Source of the DNA: a virus
IMG/VR virus record: IMGVR_UViG_3300022925_000155
Coordinates: 1 to 26,003 of that record
Reading direction: 5' to 3' (one strand)
DNA: 26,003 nt
Shown: positions 1-8,316 of the stretch, one piece after another
How positions within the stretch are numbered: position 1 is the stretch's first letter
How the letters are laid out: each line of letters starts with the position of its first letter
Notes under the pieces: model-generated
The model's input: the letters and a program-made list of their open reading frames with translations, nothing else
Told to the model about the DNA's origin: nothing
Database searches by the model: none
Made by a program: the position numbers and the translations under genes

Positions 1-26
1 TTAACATTACTAAGAGGTAATTTAAA

Positions 27-1142
27 ATGGCACAAGCCGCTTCAAATCCGGCCTATAGCGTAAGCTTTCAAGGCCAGAATAACCTAACAGGTGACGTACG
101 TGACCTGTTTCTCAAGCTGTATGCAGGAGAAGTCCTAACAGCCTATGAGGAAAAGAAAGTCCTTATGGATAAAGTGCGTACTCGCACAATCTCAAAAGGT
201 AAGTCTGCTTCATTCCCAATGACAGGCCGTGCAACTGCTGAATACCTGACCCCTGGCAACGAAATCACAGGTGGTTCAATTCGTGCAGGTGAGCGTATCG
301 TCACAATTGACGACTTGCTTATCTCAAGCCAGTTCATTGCTAACATTGATGAAGCTATCAACCACTACGATGTACGTTCAATCTACTCAAAGGAAGCTGG
401 TATTGCACTAGCTAACGAAGCAGACCGTAACGTAGCTCGTATGCTTGTTAAAGCTGCGCTGTCAACTAACGCAACAGCCGCTGCTGGTCTTATTCAAGAC
501 TACAAAGCTTTCACTGAAGAAGACTTTACTTCAAATGTCACCATTGGTACAGCTACTGCTGACTCTCTTGATCCAGCAAAGCTTGCTAAGGCAGTCTTTG
601 ATGCCAAGAAAACAATGGACATTGCTAACGTACCATCAGACAACGCTGTAGTTGTCCTTCCACCAGCACAGTACTATGCACTGATGGATGTAACTGATGG
701 CTCAAAGCTGACATACATGAACCAAGACTTTGGTGGTAACGGTTCAATTGCTTCAGGTATGGTTCCGTCAATTGCAGGTATTCCTGTAATCATGTCAAAC
801 CATGCTGATGTAACTAACCTGTATCAGAACTTTACCACAGGTAATGCTGATGAAGGTAAGACAAACGACAACCAGCCACTAGCAAACACTGCTGGTTCTG
901 GACGCACTACTCACTATGACCTTCCAACTGCTGCTGTAGATGGACGCGACATGGTTGCAGAAGCTGCTAAGTTACGTGGCTTTGTCTTTACACCAGAAGC
1001 TGTTGCTACTGTCAAGCTTCTTGACTTGGGCATGGAGTCTGAGTACCAGATCAACCGTCAAGGCACACTCATGGTTGCTAAGTACGCAATGGGACACAAC
1101 GTCCTGCGTCCTGCATCATGTATTGGTCTTGTAGAGGTCTAA
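27..1142 (+). CDS. Major capsid protein, T7 gp10-like
   Basis: This is the shell-forming major head protein. Its 371 residues compare with 345 for the T7 capsid protein 10A. The N-terminal half, with GQNNLTGDVRDLFLKLYAGE near residues 16-35 and the FPMTGRATAEYLTPGNEI region near 63-80, is typical of T7-type capsid proteins, and the C-terminal third (MESEYQINRQGTLMVAKYAMGH) is the conserved end. A purine-rich ribosome site (agagg at 13-17) precedes the ATG. Codon use is cleaner than in the neighbours, with many C-ending and GGT/GCT codons, as expected for the most abundant virion protein. A strong terminator follows directly. I see no slippery heptamer near the stop that would support a frameshifted 10B form. 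The identification rests on protein similarity recalled from the family plus perfect synteny with the tail genes that follow. Confidence 0.95.
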   Translation: MAQAASNPAYSVSFQGQNNLTGDVRDLFLKLYAGEVLTAYEEKKVLMDKVRTRTISKGKSASFPMTGRATAEYLTPGNEITGGSIRAGERIVTIDDLLISSQFIANIDEAINHYDVRSIYSKEAGIALANEADRNVARMLVKAALSTNATAAAGLIQDYKAFTEEDFTSNVTIGTATADSLDPAKLAKAVFDAKKTMDIANVPSDNAVVVLPPAQYYALMDVTDGSKLTYMNQDFGGNGSIASGMVPSIAGIPVIMSNHADVTNLYQNFTTGNADEGKTNDNQPLANTAGSGRTTHYDLPTAAVDGRDMVAEAAKLRGFVFTPEAVATVKLLDLGMESEYQINRQGTLMVAKYAMGHNVLRPASCIGLVEV

Positions 1143-1149
1143 GAATATT

Positions 1150-1179
1150 GGGGGTAGCTTAACGGCTACTCCCTTTTTT
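1150..1179 (+). terminator. Rho-independent terminator after the capsid gene
   Basis: A 9-bp stem (1150-1158 with 1165-1173, one G-U pair) closes a six-base loop (TTAACG) and is followed at once by six T residues (1174-1179). It begins 8 bases after the capsid stop codon. T7 has its late terminator Tphi in the same place, after gene 10, where partial read-through keeps capsid transcripts more abundant than those of the genes downstream. The same role is inferred here. Confidence 0.88.
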
Positions 1180-1194
1180 ACTTTGGAGAATAGT

Positions 1195-1491
1195 ATGGCT
1201 ATTACACACGCAGGAGAAACCTTTAAGGGTTTGCGGATACCTAAAAGAACGCCCAATGCCTCTAAGTCTCATGCGGTGTTAATAGGTACTAAAGATAAGC
1301 CTAAGATGATTAGGTATGGACAAAAGGGTGTTAAGACTAATCAAACAGTAGGTCAACGCCAAGCATTTGAGAATCGCCATAAAAAGAATATTGCTAAAGG
1401 CGAAACGAGTGCAGCATATTGGGCTGCAAAAACTAAATGGGACCCAGCTAAAACAAAATCATCGTCTAAGAAATGGGTAAAGGGTAGTTAA
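1195..1491 (+). CDS. Small basic protein of unknown function after capsid
   Basis: This is a 98-residue lysine-rich protein (about one residue in five is Lys or Arg), with an acidic-poor C-terminus ending KSSSKKWVKGS. I do not recognise a domain. A TTG four codons upstream (1183) extends the frame, but the ATG at 1195 is preferred because ggag at 1185-1188 sits seven bases before it. It lies just after the capsid terminator, so it would be expressed by read-through, and its stop codon touches the next start (stop 1489-1491, ATG at 1492). T7 has no gene between 10 and 11. Marine T7-like phages often carry a small gene here. A nucleic-acid-binding or minor structural role is possible, but nothing in the sequence shows it. 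Confidence 0.8.
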   Translation: MAITHAGETFKGLRIPKRTPNASKSHAVLIGTKDKPKMIRYGQKGVKTNQTVGQRQAFENRHKKNIAKGETSAAYWAAKTKWDPAKTKSSSKKWVKGS

Positions 1492-2076
1492 ATGGCAGGA
1501 ACAAGTAAATTAGATGCAGTCAATACAATGCTATCTGCCATTGGTGAGGCACCAGTTAGTAGTTTATCATCAGGACTAGTTGAAGCTGAGATTGCAGAAA
1601 GTATTTTAAATACTATTGACAGAGAAGTACAGTCTATGGGCTGGCACTTTAACACAGAATTAAACAAAAGTTTTGCTAAGACAGTGGCAGGTGAGATAAT
1701 TTTACCTGCTGATATTCTTAGAGCAGATGCCACACTAAAAGCTAACGCGCCTAATCTTGTGCAGCGTGGCTTAAAAATGTACGACAGAGTTAATCACACT
1801 TTTATTATTAGTACGGATGTTGCCCTTGATGTGGTAATACAGTTAATATTTGATGATTTACCAGAAGTAGCAAAGCGTTATATTGTACTACGCGCTACTC
1901 GTATATTTCAAGATCGTGTAGTAGGTTCTAACACATTGCACACTTTCCAAGAAAAAGATGAAGAACAGGCTTTAGTACAATTAAAAGATTTTGATAAAGC
2001 TGCTGATGATCATAACATCTTTGACAACTATGATACCTTTAGCATTATTGATAGGCAGGGACGGAGAACAATCTAA
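1492..2076 (+). CDS. Tail tubular protein A, T7 gp11-like (adaptor/gatekeeper)
   Basis: This 194-residue protein (T7 gp11 is 196) forms the adaptor ring linking portal and nozzle in T7-type tails. The N-terminus is diagnostic of the family: KLDAVNTMLSAIGEAPVSSL at residues 6-25, followed by AEIAESILNTIDREVQSMGW and HFNTE. The middle contains the LPADILRAD and LRATRIFQDRVVGS segments also seen in this family. The stop codon overlaps the start of the gp12-like gene by one base (TAATG at 2074-2078), which suggests coupled translation of the two tail-tube proteins. The start is fixed by its abutment to the preceding stop. Confidence 0.92.
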   Translation: MAGTSKLDAVNTMLSAIGEAPVSSLSSGLVEAEIAESILNTIDREVQSMGWHFNTELNKSFAKTVAGEIILPADILRADATLKANAPNLVQRGLKMYDRVNHTFIISTDVALDVVIQLIFDDLPEVAKRYIVLRATRIFQDRVVGSNTLHTFQEKDEEQALVQLKDFDKAADDHNIFDNYDTFSIIDRQGRRTI

Positions 2077-4415
2077 TGGCACTCATCAGTCAATCTATCC
2101 CTAACCTTATTAATGGTGTATCACAACAGCCACCATCACTACGTCTAGCTACACAAGCAGAACTACAAGAGAACGCTCTGTCTAGCGTGGTAACAGGATT
2201 GTCTAAGCGTCCTAGTTCTGAGCATGTTGCTGATCTAGGTACTATTTCTGATCTGGATAAAGCTTTTATCCATACTATCCGTAGGGATGAGAATGAGTTC
2301 TACTCTATGGTGGTAGATACGGCTGGTACTATCAGGGTGTTTGACAAAGATGGTGTATCTAAGACTGTTACCAATAACGCTGCTAGTTATTTATCAGGAT
2401 TGACTAACCCTAGCTTAGAGCTAGCTGCTGTATCTATTGCAGATACAACCTTTATTGTAAACAAGAATACAACAGTAGCCCAAGGCACTGCCACAAGTCC
2501 TACACGTAACCCTGAGGCATTAGTATATGTACGTCAGGCTGACTATTCTTCTACATATCGTTTAAAGATTACTAAAAGTGGAACAACAGAAACAGTAGAA
2601 TTTGCTACAAAGTCCTCAACACAAGACACTACTCCTGAGACACAAAATGCAGAACGTGGTGCATCTACTGACTTGATTGCTGAAAACTTAGATACTTTTT
2701 CAGCTACTGCTGTAGACACTAATCTTTATGAAAACATTACTGATGCTAGTGCTATTTCAGGTATTACAATTACTCGTTATGGCTCAGTATTACACATTCA
2801 GTCAACTGATGCCACAGACTTCCAAGTAGAAGTAGGTGACTCACATGGTAACGAACACCTTCTTGTATTCAAGGATGAAACACCAGACTTTAAAAAGCTT
2901 CCTGTTGAGGGACCAAATGATTTTGTTATTGAGGTATCAGGCGATAACCAAAAAGCACAAGATGATTACTATGTTAAATTTAATGACGGTGTGTGGAAAG
3001 AAACAACAGAACCTAATACCCTTATTGACTTAGATGCTACTACCCTTCCACATAAGTTATCAAAATTAGTTAGTGGTGACTTTCAGTTTGATGAAGTTAG
3101 CTATGCTGACCGTCAAGTAGGTAACGATGATACAAACCCCTTCCCCTCTTTTGTAGGTTATACTATTGCTGATATTTTCTTTCATCGTAACAGACTAGGT
3201 TTACTAGCTGATGAAAATGTTATCTTTGCTAGAGCAGGTGAGTTTGTAGATTTTGATTTCTTCCGTAAGTCAGTACTTGCGCTTGTAGATAGTGACCCTA
3301 TTGACGTAGCAGTGTCTTCTAACAAAGTTAGTATCCTTAAACATGCTGTACCTTTTAACGAGTCACTATTACTTTTCTCTGATCTAACACAGTTCAAAGT
3401 TACTGCTGATCCTATCCTTACCCCTGAAACTATTAATGTAGCTAGTACTACTGAGTTTGAAGCTAGTCTTGTAGCCAAGCCATCACAGGCTGGTAAGTAT
3501 GTATACTTCTCTTCTAATCGTGGTGCCTTTTCAGGTATGTGGGAATACTTTGTAGACACTGATACTGATGTCAATGATGCTACAGAAATTACAGCGCATG
3601 TACCTCAGTATCTTAAAGGTGTTGTAACAAATATACAAACATCCTCTAATGAAGATATGCTTATTGCACAGTCTACTGATGATCCTAAAGCTATTTATGT
3701 TTATCGTTATTACTGGAGTGGTAGAGAAAAACTACAGTCTTCATGGTCACGTTGGGTATTTGATGGTGATGTAATAGGTGTATCTTTTAACAGAGCAGAT
3801 ATCTTTTTGTTAATTAGACGTAGTAACAACTTGTTCTTAGAAAAGATTAATTTGTCTGTTGATAGTGCTACAGTTCATACTACAGGTAACTTTTCTATTC
3901 ATTTAGATAGACGAGTAATGTTAGAAACAGGTGGACTTACTACTATACCTTATGTAGACTCTAATGTAATATATGTAGATCAAACAGGAAAAACTATTTT
4001 ACTTAGTGAGGTAGCTGCAAAGTTAGCTAACTCTGAGAAAGTCTTTGCTGGTATTCCGTTTACCTTTAAATACCAATTCTCTGAGCCTGTACTAAAGCAA
4101 GATAACAAACCTATTACTACTGGACAATTACAATTAAGAAACTATGCTGTTGTTTATAATGATACAGCCTTTTTTAATGTAACTGTAACGCCTCTTAAAC
4201 GTACACCATATGTGCGTACCTTTACAGGCCGTGTGGTAGGTAGTGGTGCTAACATACTTAATCGTGCTGCTATTGAGTCTGGTACATACCGTTTTGGTGT
4301 GTTAGGTAAATCTAGTTCAGTAAGTATTGTATTAGAAAGTGATAACCCTCTACCCTGCATCTTCCAATCAGCAGAGTGGGAAGGGTTCTACGTCCTACGT
4401 TCAAGGAGACTATAA
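2076..4415 (+). CDS. Tail tubular protein B, T7 gp12-like (tail nozzle)
   Basis: At 779 residues this matches T7 gp12 (794), which forms the six-subunit tail nozzle. The start, ALISQSIPNLINGVSQQPPS at residues 2-21, is the signature of the family. Other typical stretches are KLVSGDFQFDEVSYADRQVG near residue 329 and FFHRNRLGLLADENVIFARA near 368, and the remainder is beta-rich. The gene begins one base inside the gp11-like stop and ends one base into the start of the gp13-like gene, so three tail and core genes form a tight overlapping set. No truncation or unusual insertion is visible. Confidence 0.93.
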   Translation: MALISQSIPNLINGVSQQPPSLRLATQAELQENALSSVVTGLSKRPSSEHVADLGTISDLDKAFIHTIRRDENEFYSMVVDTAGTIRVFDKDGVSKTVTNNAASYLSGLTNPSLELAAVSIADTTFIVNKNTTVAQGTATSPTRNPEALVYVRQADYSSTYRLKITKSGTTETVEFATKSSTQDTTPETQNAERGASTDLIAENLDTFSATAVDTNLYENITDASAISGITITRYGSVLHIQSTDATDFQVEVGDSHGNEHLLVFKDETPDFKKLPVEGPNDFVIEVSGDNQKAQDDYYVKFNDGVWKETTEPNTLIDLDATTLPHKLSKLVSGDFQFDEVSYADRQVGNDDTNPFPSFVGYTIADIFFHRNRLGLLADENVIFARAGEFVDFDFFRKSVLALVDSDPIDVAVSSNKVSILKHAVPFNESLLLFSDLTQFKVTADPILTPETINVASTTEFEASLVAKPSQAGKYVYFSSNRGAFSGMWEYFVDTDTDVNDATEITAHVPQYLKGVVTNIQTSSNEDMLIAQSTDDPKAIYVYRYYWSGREKLQSSWSRWVFDGDVIGVSFNRADIFLLIRRSNNLFLEKINLSVDSATVHTTGNFSIHLDRRVMLETGGLTTIPYVDSNVIYVDQTGKTILLSEVAAKLANSEKVFAGIPFTFKYQFSEPVLKQDNKPITTGQLQLRNYAVVYNDTAFFNVTVTPLKRTPYVRTFTGRVVGSGANILNRAAIESGTYRFGVLGKSSSVSIVLESDNPLPCIFQSAEWEGFYVLRSRRL

Positions 4416-4870
4416 TGACACTACATGTGAGAGCAAGTGTACAGGCTGATGTAGATCATCTGGCAACAAACCTAAGACCAGAAGATACACAGGAAGTACT
4501 AGCCTCACATGGTAGTGTTAAGGTAGCATTACAAGAAGGCTTTGATCACTCAGAAGAATGTTGGACTATTGTAGTAACAGAAACAAATGAACTAGCTGGT
4601 ATGTATGGTATAGTTGGTATAGACGATATGACAGGTATGCCTTGGCTACTTACAGCCCCTCCACTAAAAAAAGGTTGGCGTCAATTTGCACGTGAATCTC
4701 TGCCATGGATTAACAGGCTAAACAAGAAGTATCCAGTATTAACCAATGCTTGTGACGCTGAGTATACAGAAGCAGTGAATTGGTTAAAGTATATAGGATG
4801 CGTATTCATTAAGAGACATGACACGTGGGGTGTTGGTAACAAGACCTTTTTAGAATTTGTGAGGATATAA
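4415..4870 (+). CDS. Internal virion protein A, T7 gp13-like (GNAT-fold family)
   Basis: The chosen start is the ATG at 4415, which overlaps the preceding stop (TAATG) and has a strong aaggaga site at 4403-4409. An upstream in-frame start at 4376 lies inside the gp12-like gene and is not preferred. The 151-residue product resembles T7 gp13 (138 residues), a core protein needed for particle assembly and related to acetyltransferase folds. Matching features are the N-terminal RASVQADVDHLATNL stretch, a central GMYGIVGIDDMTGMPWLLT strand pair, and the C-terminal pattern of an aromatic-glycine turn (VNWLKYIGCVFIKRHDTWG). T7 gp13 has a closely similar FLKTIGAVFHEE segment in this position. Enzymatic activity is not implied. 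The identification is supported by its order, gp12-13-14. Confidence 0.82.
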   Translation: MTLHVRASVQADVDHLATNLRPEDTQEVLASHGSVKVALQEGFDHSEECWTIVVTETNELAGMYGIVGIDDMTGMPWLLTAPPLKKGWRQFARESLPWINRLNKKYPVLTNACDAEYTEAVNWLKYIGCVFIKRHDTWGVGNKTFLEFVRI

Positions 4871-4871
4871 T

Positions 4872-5498
4872 ATGGGTATTATGACAGCACTATCAATCGC
4901 TAAAGGAATAGGCGGTTTTATAGACGCTTCTAATAAAGCTAAACAACAAGAAGCTTACTACTTACAAAACAGAATTAATTCAGCACAGGCTAGAGACCTG
5001 CAAATACAAGGTTTACAAAAACGTGCTGTTCAAATTAGCGATCAATATTCACAGAAAAAGCAAGACCTAGTTATAGCTGCTTTAAAACGTGAAGGTACTA
5101 TGATAACGGCTAGTGGTGAGTCTGGTTTAGCAGGTCAAACAGAAGCTATAAAACTTTCGCAAGCTGAGTCTGATAAACTCAAGGGACTTGATATCTACAC
5201 TCGACAAGTTAATGCTATCTTTGATGACATAGAAGTACAGAAGCTAGGATTAAACGCTCAGATGTTACAAAGAATTAGAAGTGTTCAACGTGGTGTACAA
5301 CCAAGTCTAGGTATGGCTATATTAGGAGCAGCTTCTTCTGCTATTTCATCAGAGATAGAAATAGGTGATCAAGCAGACAGTATTTTTAGCAATATTTTTG
5401 GTGGTGGTGATAAGCTTGGTAGTCAGACTGCAGCGTTTACCCCTGTTACATATAATCCTTCATCAGTATGGCTAAACGCTGGCTCAAGTGTACTATAG
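4872..5498 (+). CDS. Internal virion protein B, T7 gp14-like
   Basis: The 208-residue product (T7 gp14 is 196) is the smallest ejection protein, expected to form the outer-membrane pore or channel when the core is ejected. It shows the family layout: a short hydrophobic start (MTALSIAKGIGGFIDASN), a long Gln/Ala-rich alpha-helical middle (residues about 20-150, with KQQEAYYLQNRINSAQARDL) and a small Ala/Ser-rich hydrophobic stretch (MAILGAASSAISS, about 149-161). The start lies one base after the gp13-like stop, with gagg at 4860-4863. Its last codons read through a TACTATAGGGG sequence that resembles a T7-class promoter core. Confidence 0.85.
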   Translation: MGIMTALSIAKGIGGFIDASNKAKQQEAYYLQNRINSAQARDLQIQGLQKRAVQISDQYSQKKQDLVIAALKREGTMITASGESGLAGQTEAIKLSQAESDKLKGLDIYTRQVNAIFDDIEVQKLGLNAQMLQRIRSVQRGVQPSLGMAILGAASSAISSEIEIGDQADSIFSNIFGGGDKLGSQTAAFTPVTYNPSSVWLNAGSSVL

Positions 5499-5507
5499 GG
5501 GAAACAA

Positions 5508-8294
5508 ATGGCTAAACAAAGAGTACTAGTAGGTGAGCTTAATGCTCCCACAGAAGTCACGCCAACAGCACGTGCTGTAGATACCTATGTATCCCCTGAA
5601 AAACCTATAGTTCAAGCCTCACCTTTATCTCAATTTCTTGATGCTATCTCACCACTAACTAATTTAATGCAAGAAGAAGCAAAGAAAGCAAAAGCACTAC
5701 AAGAACGTGATGAGTTAAATGGTAAGAGAGCTAATGAACAGCATCAAGCTGAGATGGCTGCAATTAATTTAACAGCTAGATTAAAAGAAGACTGGATTAC
5801 TAACCAAAATAATTGGTTGTCCTTGACTACTGAAGAAGCAGCCGAAAGAGTATCAAGGCATTATTCTGACTATAGAATGAACTTAGATGAAGCACAGATT
5901 AATCCTCTTGCTTTACAAACCTTTGATCAAAAAGTTGACCAAGATAAACTTCTATTTATGTTTAATAACTTTGGTCCTGAAAAGCGTAAGCGTAACATAG
6001 AGCAACAGGATCAACAATTTAACGATACAATCAGAAGAGCAGGTAGTGTAGCAGAGGATGACCAAATTGTTCCTGCCATGGTTGATGCTTTTAATCAGCA
6101 CGTAGTAGTGACTGGTGGTGACTATCGTAGAGCTAATGATCTAGTAATAGCTACTGCCCTAGTGGAATCTAAAAGAGGCAGAACAAATTATCTTAAATTT
6201 GTAGATGCTATTCAAACTAGAGATGGTAAGTCTCTTAGAAGTATTGATAGGTACGCTGAAGACTTTAATACAATTGATGCTAACGTAGCAGCTTCTATTA
6301 AAGCAACAATTAAAGTTAATAAACCGCTTATTAAGGAAGCTGCTGTAGATAAACTAGTAGCTGACTCTATTGCTACAGGTAATCCTACAGGTGCAAAGGT
6401 AGGGGAAAAAGTCATAGTACCTGATGGTATTGGCGGTACAATTGAATTTACTGTTACTAAAGAAATGGCAGGAAATTCAGCAGATAAACAATTCTTTATC
6501 GCTGATCAATTTTTAAAAGATGAAATAGAAGCTCTTGAAATAGCTAATTCTCAAGGACGTAGTGATTTAGCTACTTTTAATACGGTGATGGAAAACTTTA
6601 AACAACAGCGAGTTGATTTAGAAGCACGTTTTTTTAACACACATTACAATCCACATGACATTGTACCAGCTAGATATAAGCTACCTATCACTGCAGGACT
6701 ACCCTTTTTACAGGGTGGGGATGTAAGCGAAGGTAGCCAAGGAATAGATGCTTTAGGTAATGGACTAAAAGCTATTAGAGATTTTAAGTCTATGGGTGGC
6801 AGCATGTCTACCTTGAAACTTTCTAAAGAACAAGAGTTTAAAGTAAATGCTCTAAATGGTTTGTTGGAATCAGGTAGAGAACTAAGAGACATTGCTCCCT
6901 TTGCATCTAAACCTATTCCCCAAGATTTTGGGAGAGTGGAGACATTAGTAACTGAGGAAAGAGTTAAGGACACAATTGATACAAGTTATTTCTTTGATGG
7001 TACTAACATAGATGAAGCTCAGATTGGATACCCCTCGTTATTGATGGATGTTCAGAAACAAGCTAAAGCTATTATGTTTATGTCAGAGGTACCTATGTCA
7101 GCAGAAGAAGCTGTTGCCTTAGCTATACCACAAGTTAGAGATAATTACCTTACACTTAAAACTAGTCAATGGGATGCGTTTGCTTTAGGCGATCCTAGAC
7201 ACTTCTCAGTGGTAAAGAAAGTATCTGGGCAACTTAATTCAGAAGCTAATGAGGAAATACTTGATGATATACTTACACGCACGTTTGATAATGACCGTGT
7301 AAAAGAAATCATAGCCCCTCGTTTAGCAGCCATAGGATCGTCTACTACAGGTTTCTTTGATCCTGATATGGCTTTTGCTTGGCAGCAAGACTCACGCAAT
7401 ACTAACATGTTAAATCTTATGGCATACGCAGAGGGTGACTACAGCCGCATGGTACGAGTAGGCACTGTTAATCTACAGACTTTAACATCAACTAGTTCAG
7501 TAGCGTTTGCTAACGAGTTAGCTGAGGAATTAAATAAATCTGTAGAGCAAGATGATACAGCGGAACTAATGTCTATTGAGGCACAGAGACTTGCAGAAGA
7601 CTCTGGTATTACTATAGCACCTGCACCTACTGGTTACATTAGTGATCCAGTGAGTAGAGCTTATGACGCCCTTAATCAAACTATGGACATGAGTAGTTCT
7701 ACACTACCTTCTCTTATTACTTCTGCTGGTGCATCAGAACTATTACCTGAAAATAAACCCACAGAGTTAACAAGGGCAGTAGATACAGTTTTATCAACAA
7801 AAAACATTTCTGCTGAAAATGTAACTAAGATTATGCAAACCATAGTCCAACACGAAACTGGTGGTACTATGGACCCTAAGACTATACAAAAGTCTGATAA
7901 AACTACAGATGGTACAGGACCAGCAAGAGGCTTACTACAATATGAACCTGCTAGATTTCTTACCTCAATAACAAGGGCAGAAGAATGGCATAAAAAAACA
8001 GGTAAAAAATTACCTTCTTGGATTACTAAGTTAGGGCCAAAAGTTAGAGGCAAAACATTTAAACAAGTGCAAGATGCTATTCTTAATCTTTCAGGTGAAC
8101 AACAAATTGCTTTAGCTATTTATGATTTACTTGAAGCCCCTAATGCTGATTTTAGTAAAGTAAATCCTAGTGATCTTCAGTCAATTGCAGAGTTTTGGGT
8201 AGAAAACTGGTGGATTGGACCTAAAGGTACAACACAAAAAACTAAAGATGAAATGAAAGAGAAATTTATTGCTTCAGTTAAATCATCTTTCTAA
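5508..8294 (+). CDS. Internal virion protein C, gp15-like, with C-terminal lytic-transglycosylase-like domain
   Basis: At 928 residues this is much longer than T7 gp15 (747). The first ~770 residues are helical, polar and Gln/Lys/Glu-rich, as expected for the periplasmic tunnel component of the ejectosome, and the gene sits between the gp14-like and gp16-like genes. The last ~155 residues look like a separate lysozyme-fold domain: a helix KIMQTIVQHETGG places a probable catalytic glutamate at E783, followed by GPARGLLQYE (804-813), reminiscent of the Glu then Gly-x-x-Gln pattern of soluble lytic transglycosylases, and a Trp-rich end (EFWVENWWIGPKG). In T7 the cell-wall-cutting domain is instead at the N-terminus of gp16. 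The start has a clear aggggaaac site. The core-protein assignment is secure by order; the enzyme domain is inferred from motifs. Confidence 0.85.
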   Translation: MAKQRVLVGELNAPTEVTPTARAVDTYVSPEKPIVQASPLSQFLDAISPLTNLMQEEAKKAKALQERDELNGKRANEQHQAEMAAINLTARLKEDWITNQNNWLSLTTEEAAERVSRHYSDYRMNLDEAQINPLALQTFDQKVDQDKLLFMFNNFGPEKRKRNIEQQDQQFNDTIRRAGSVAEDDQIVPAMVDAFNQHVVVTGGDYRRANDLVIATALVESKRGRTNYLKFVDAIQTRDGKSLRSIDRYAEDFNTIDANVAASIKATIKVNKPLIKEAAVDKLVADSIATGNPTGAKVGEKVIVPDGIGGTIEFTVTKEMAGNSADKQFFIADQFLKDEIEALEIANSQGRSDLATFNTVMENFKQQRVDLEARFFNTHYNPHDIVPARYKLPITAGLPFLQGGDVSEGSQGIDALGNGLKAIRDFKSMGGSMSTLKLSKEQEFKVNALNGLLESGRELRDIAPFASKPIPQDFGRVETLVTEERVKDTIDTSYFFDGTNIDEAQIGYPSLLMDVQKQAKAIMFMSEVPMSAEEAVALAIPQVRDNYLTLKTSQWDAFALGDPRHFSVVKKVSGQLNSEANEEILDDILTRTFDNDRVKEIIAPRLAAIGSSTTGFFDPDMAFAWQQDSRNTNMLNLMAYAEGDYSRMVRVGTVNLQTLTSTSSVAFANELAEELNKSVEQDDTAELMSIEAQRLAEDSGITIAPAPTGYISDPVSRAYDALNQTMDMSSSTLPSLITSAGASELLPENKPTELTRAVDTVLSTKNISAENVTKIMQTIVQHETGGTMDPKTIQKSDKTTDGTGPARGLLQYEPARFLTSITRAEEWHKKTGKKLPSWITKLGPKVRGKTFKQVQDAILNLSGEQQIALAIYDLLEAPNADFSKVNPSDLQSIAEFWVENWWIGPKGTTQKTKDEMKEKFIASVKSSF

Positions 8295-8316
8295 CGTATA
8301 ACTAGGAGTACTATTT

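Noticed and set aside
1110-1180. Frameshifted longer capsid form like T7 10B
   Set aside because: No slippery heptamer is seen near the capsid stop, and the terminator hairpin starts 8 bases later, leaving no room for an extension domain.
3182-3574. Antisense 130-residue open frame within the gp12-like gene
   Set aside because: It lies wholly opposite a secure gene, has no family resemblance, and all other genes are on the + strand. Other minus-strand frames in the window were rejected for the same reason.
5488-5501. T7-type promoter before the gp15-like gene
   Set aside because: GTGTACTATAGGGG matches the initiation core, but the upstream part does not match T7 or the other candidate sites, and the TAG is part of the gp14-like stop. 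TATAG words also occur inside genes by chance, so it is not listed as a feature.
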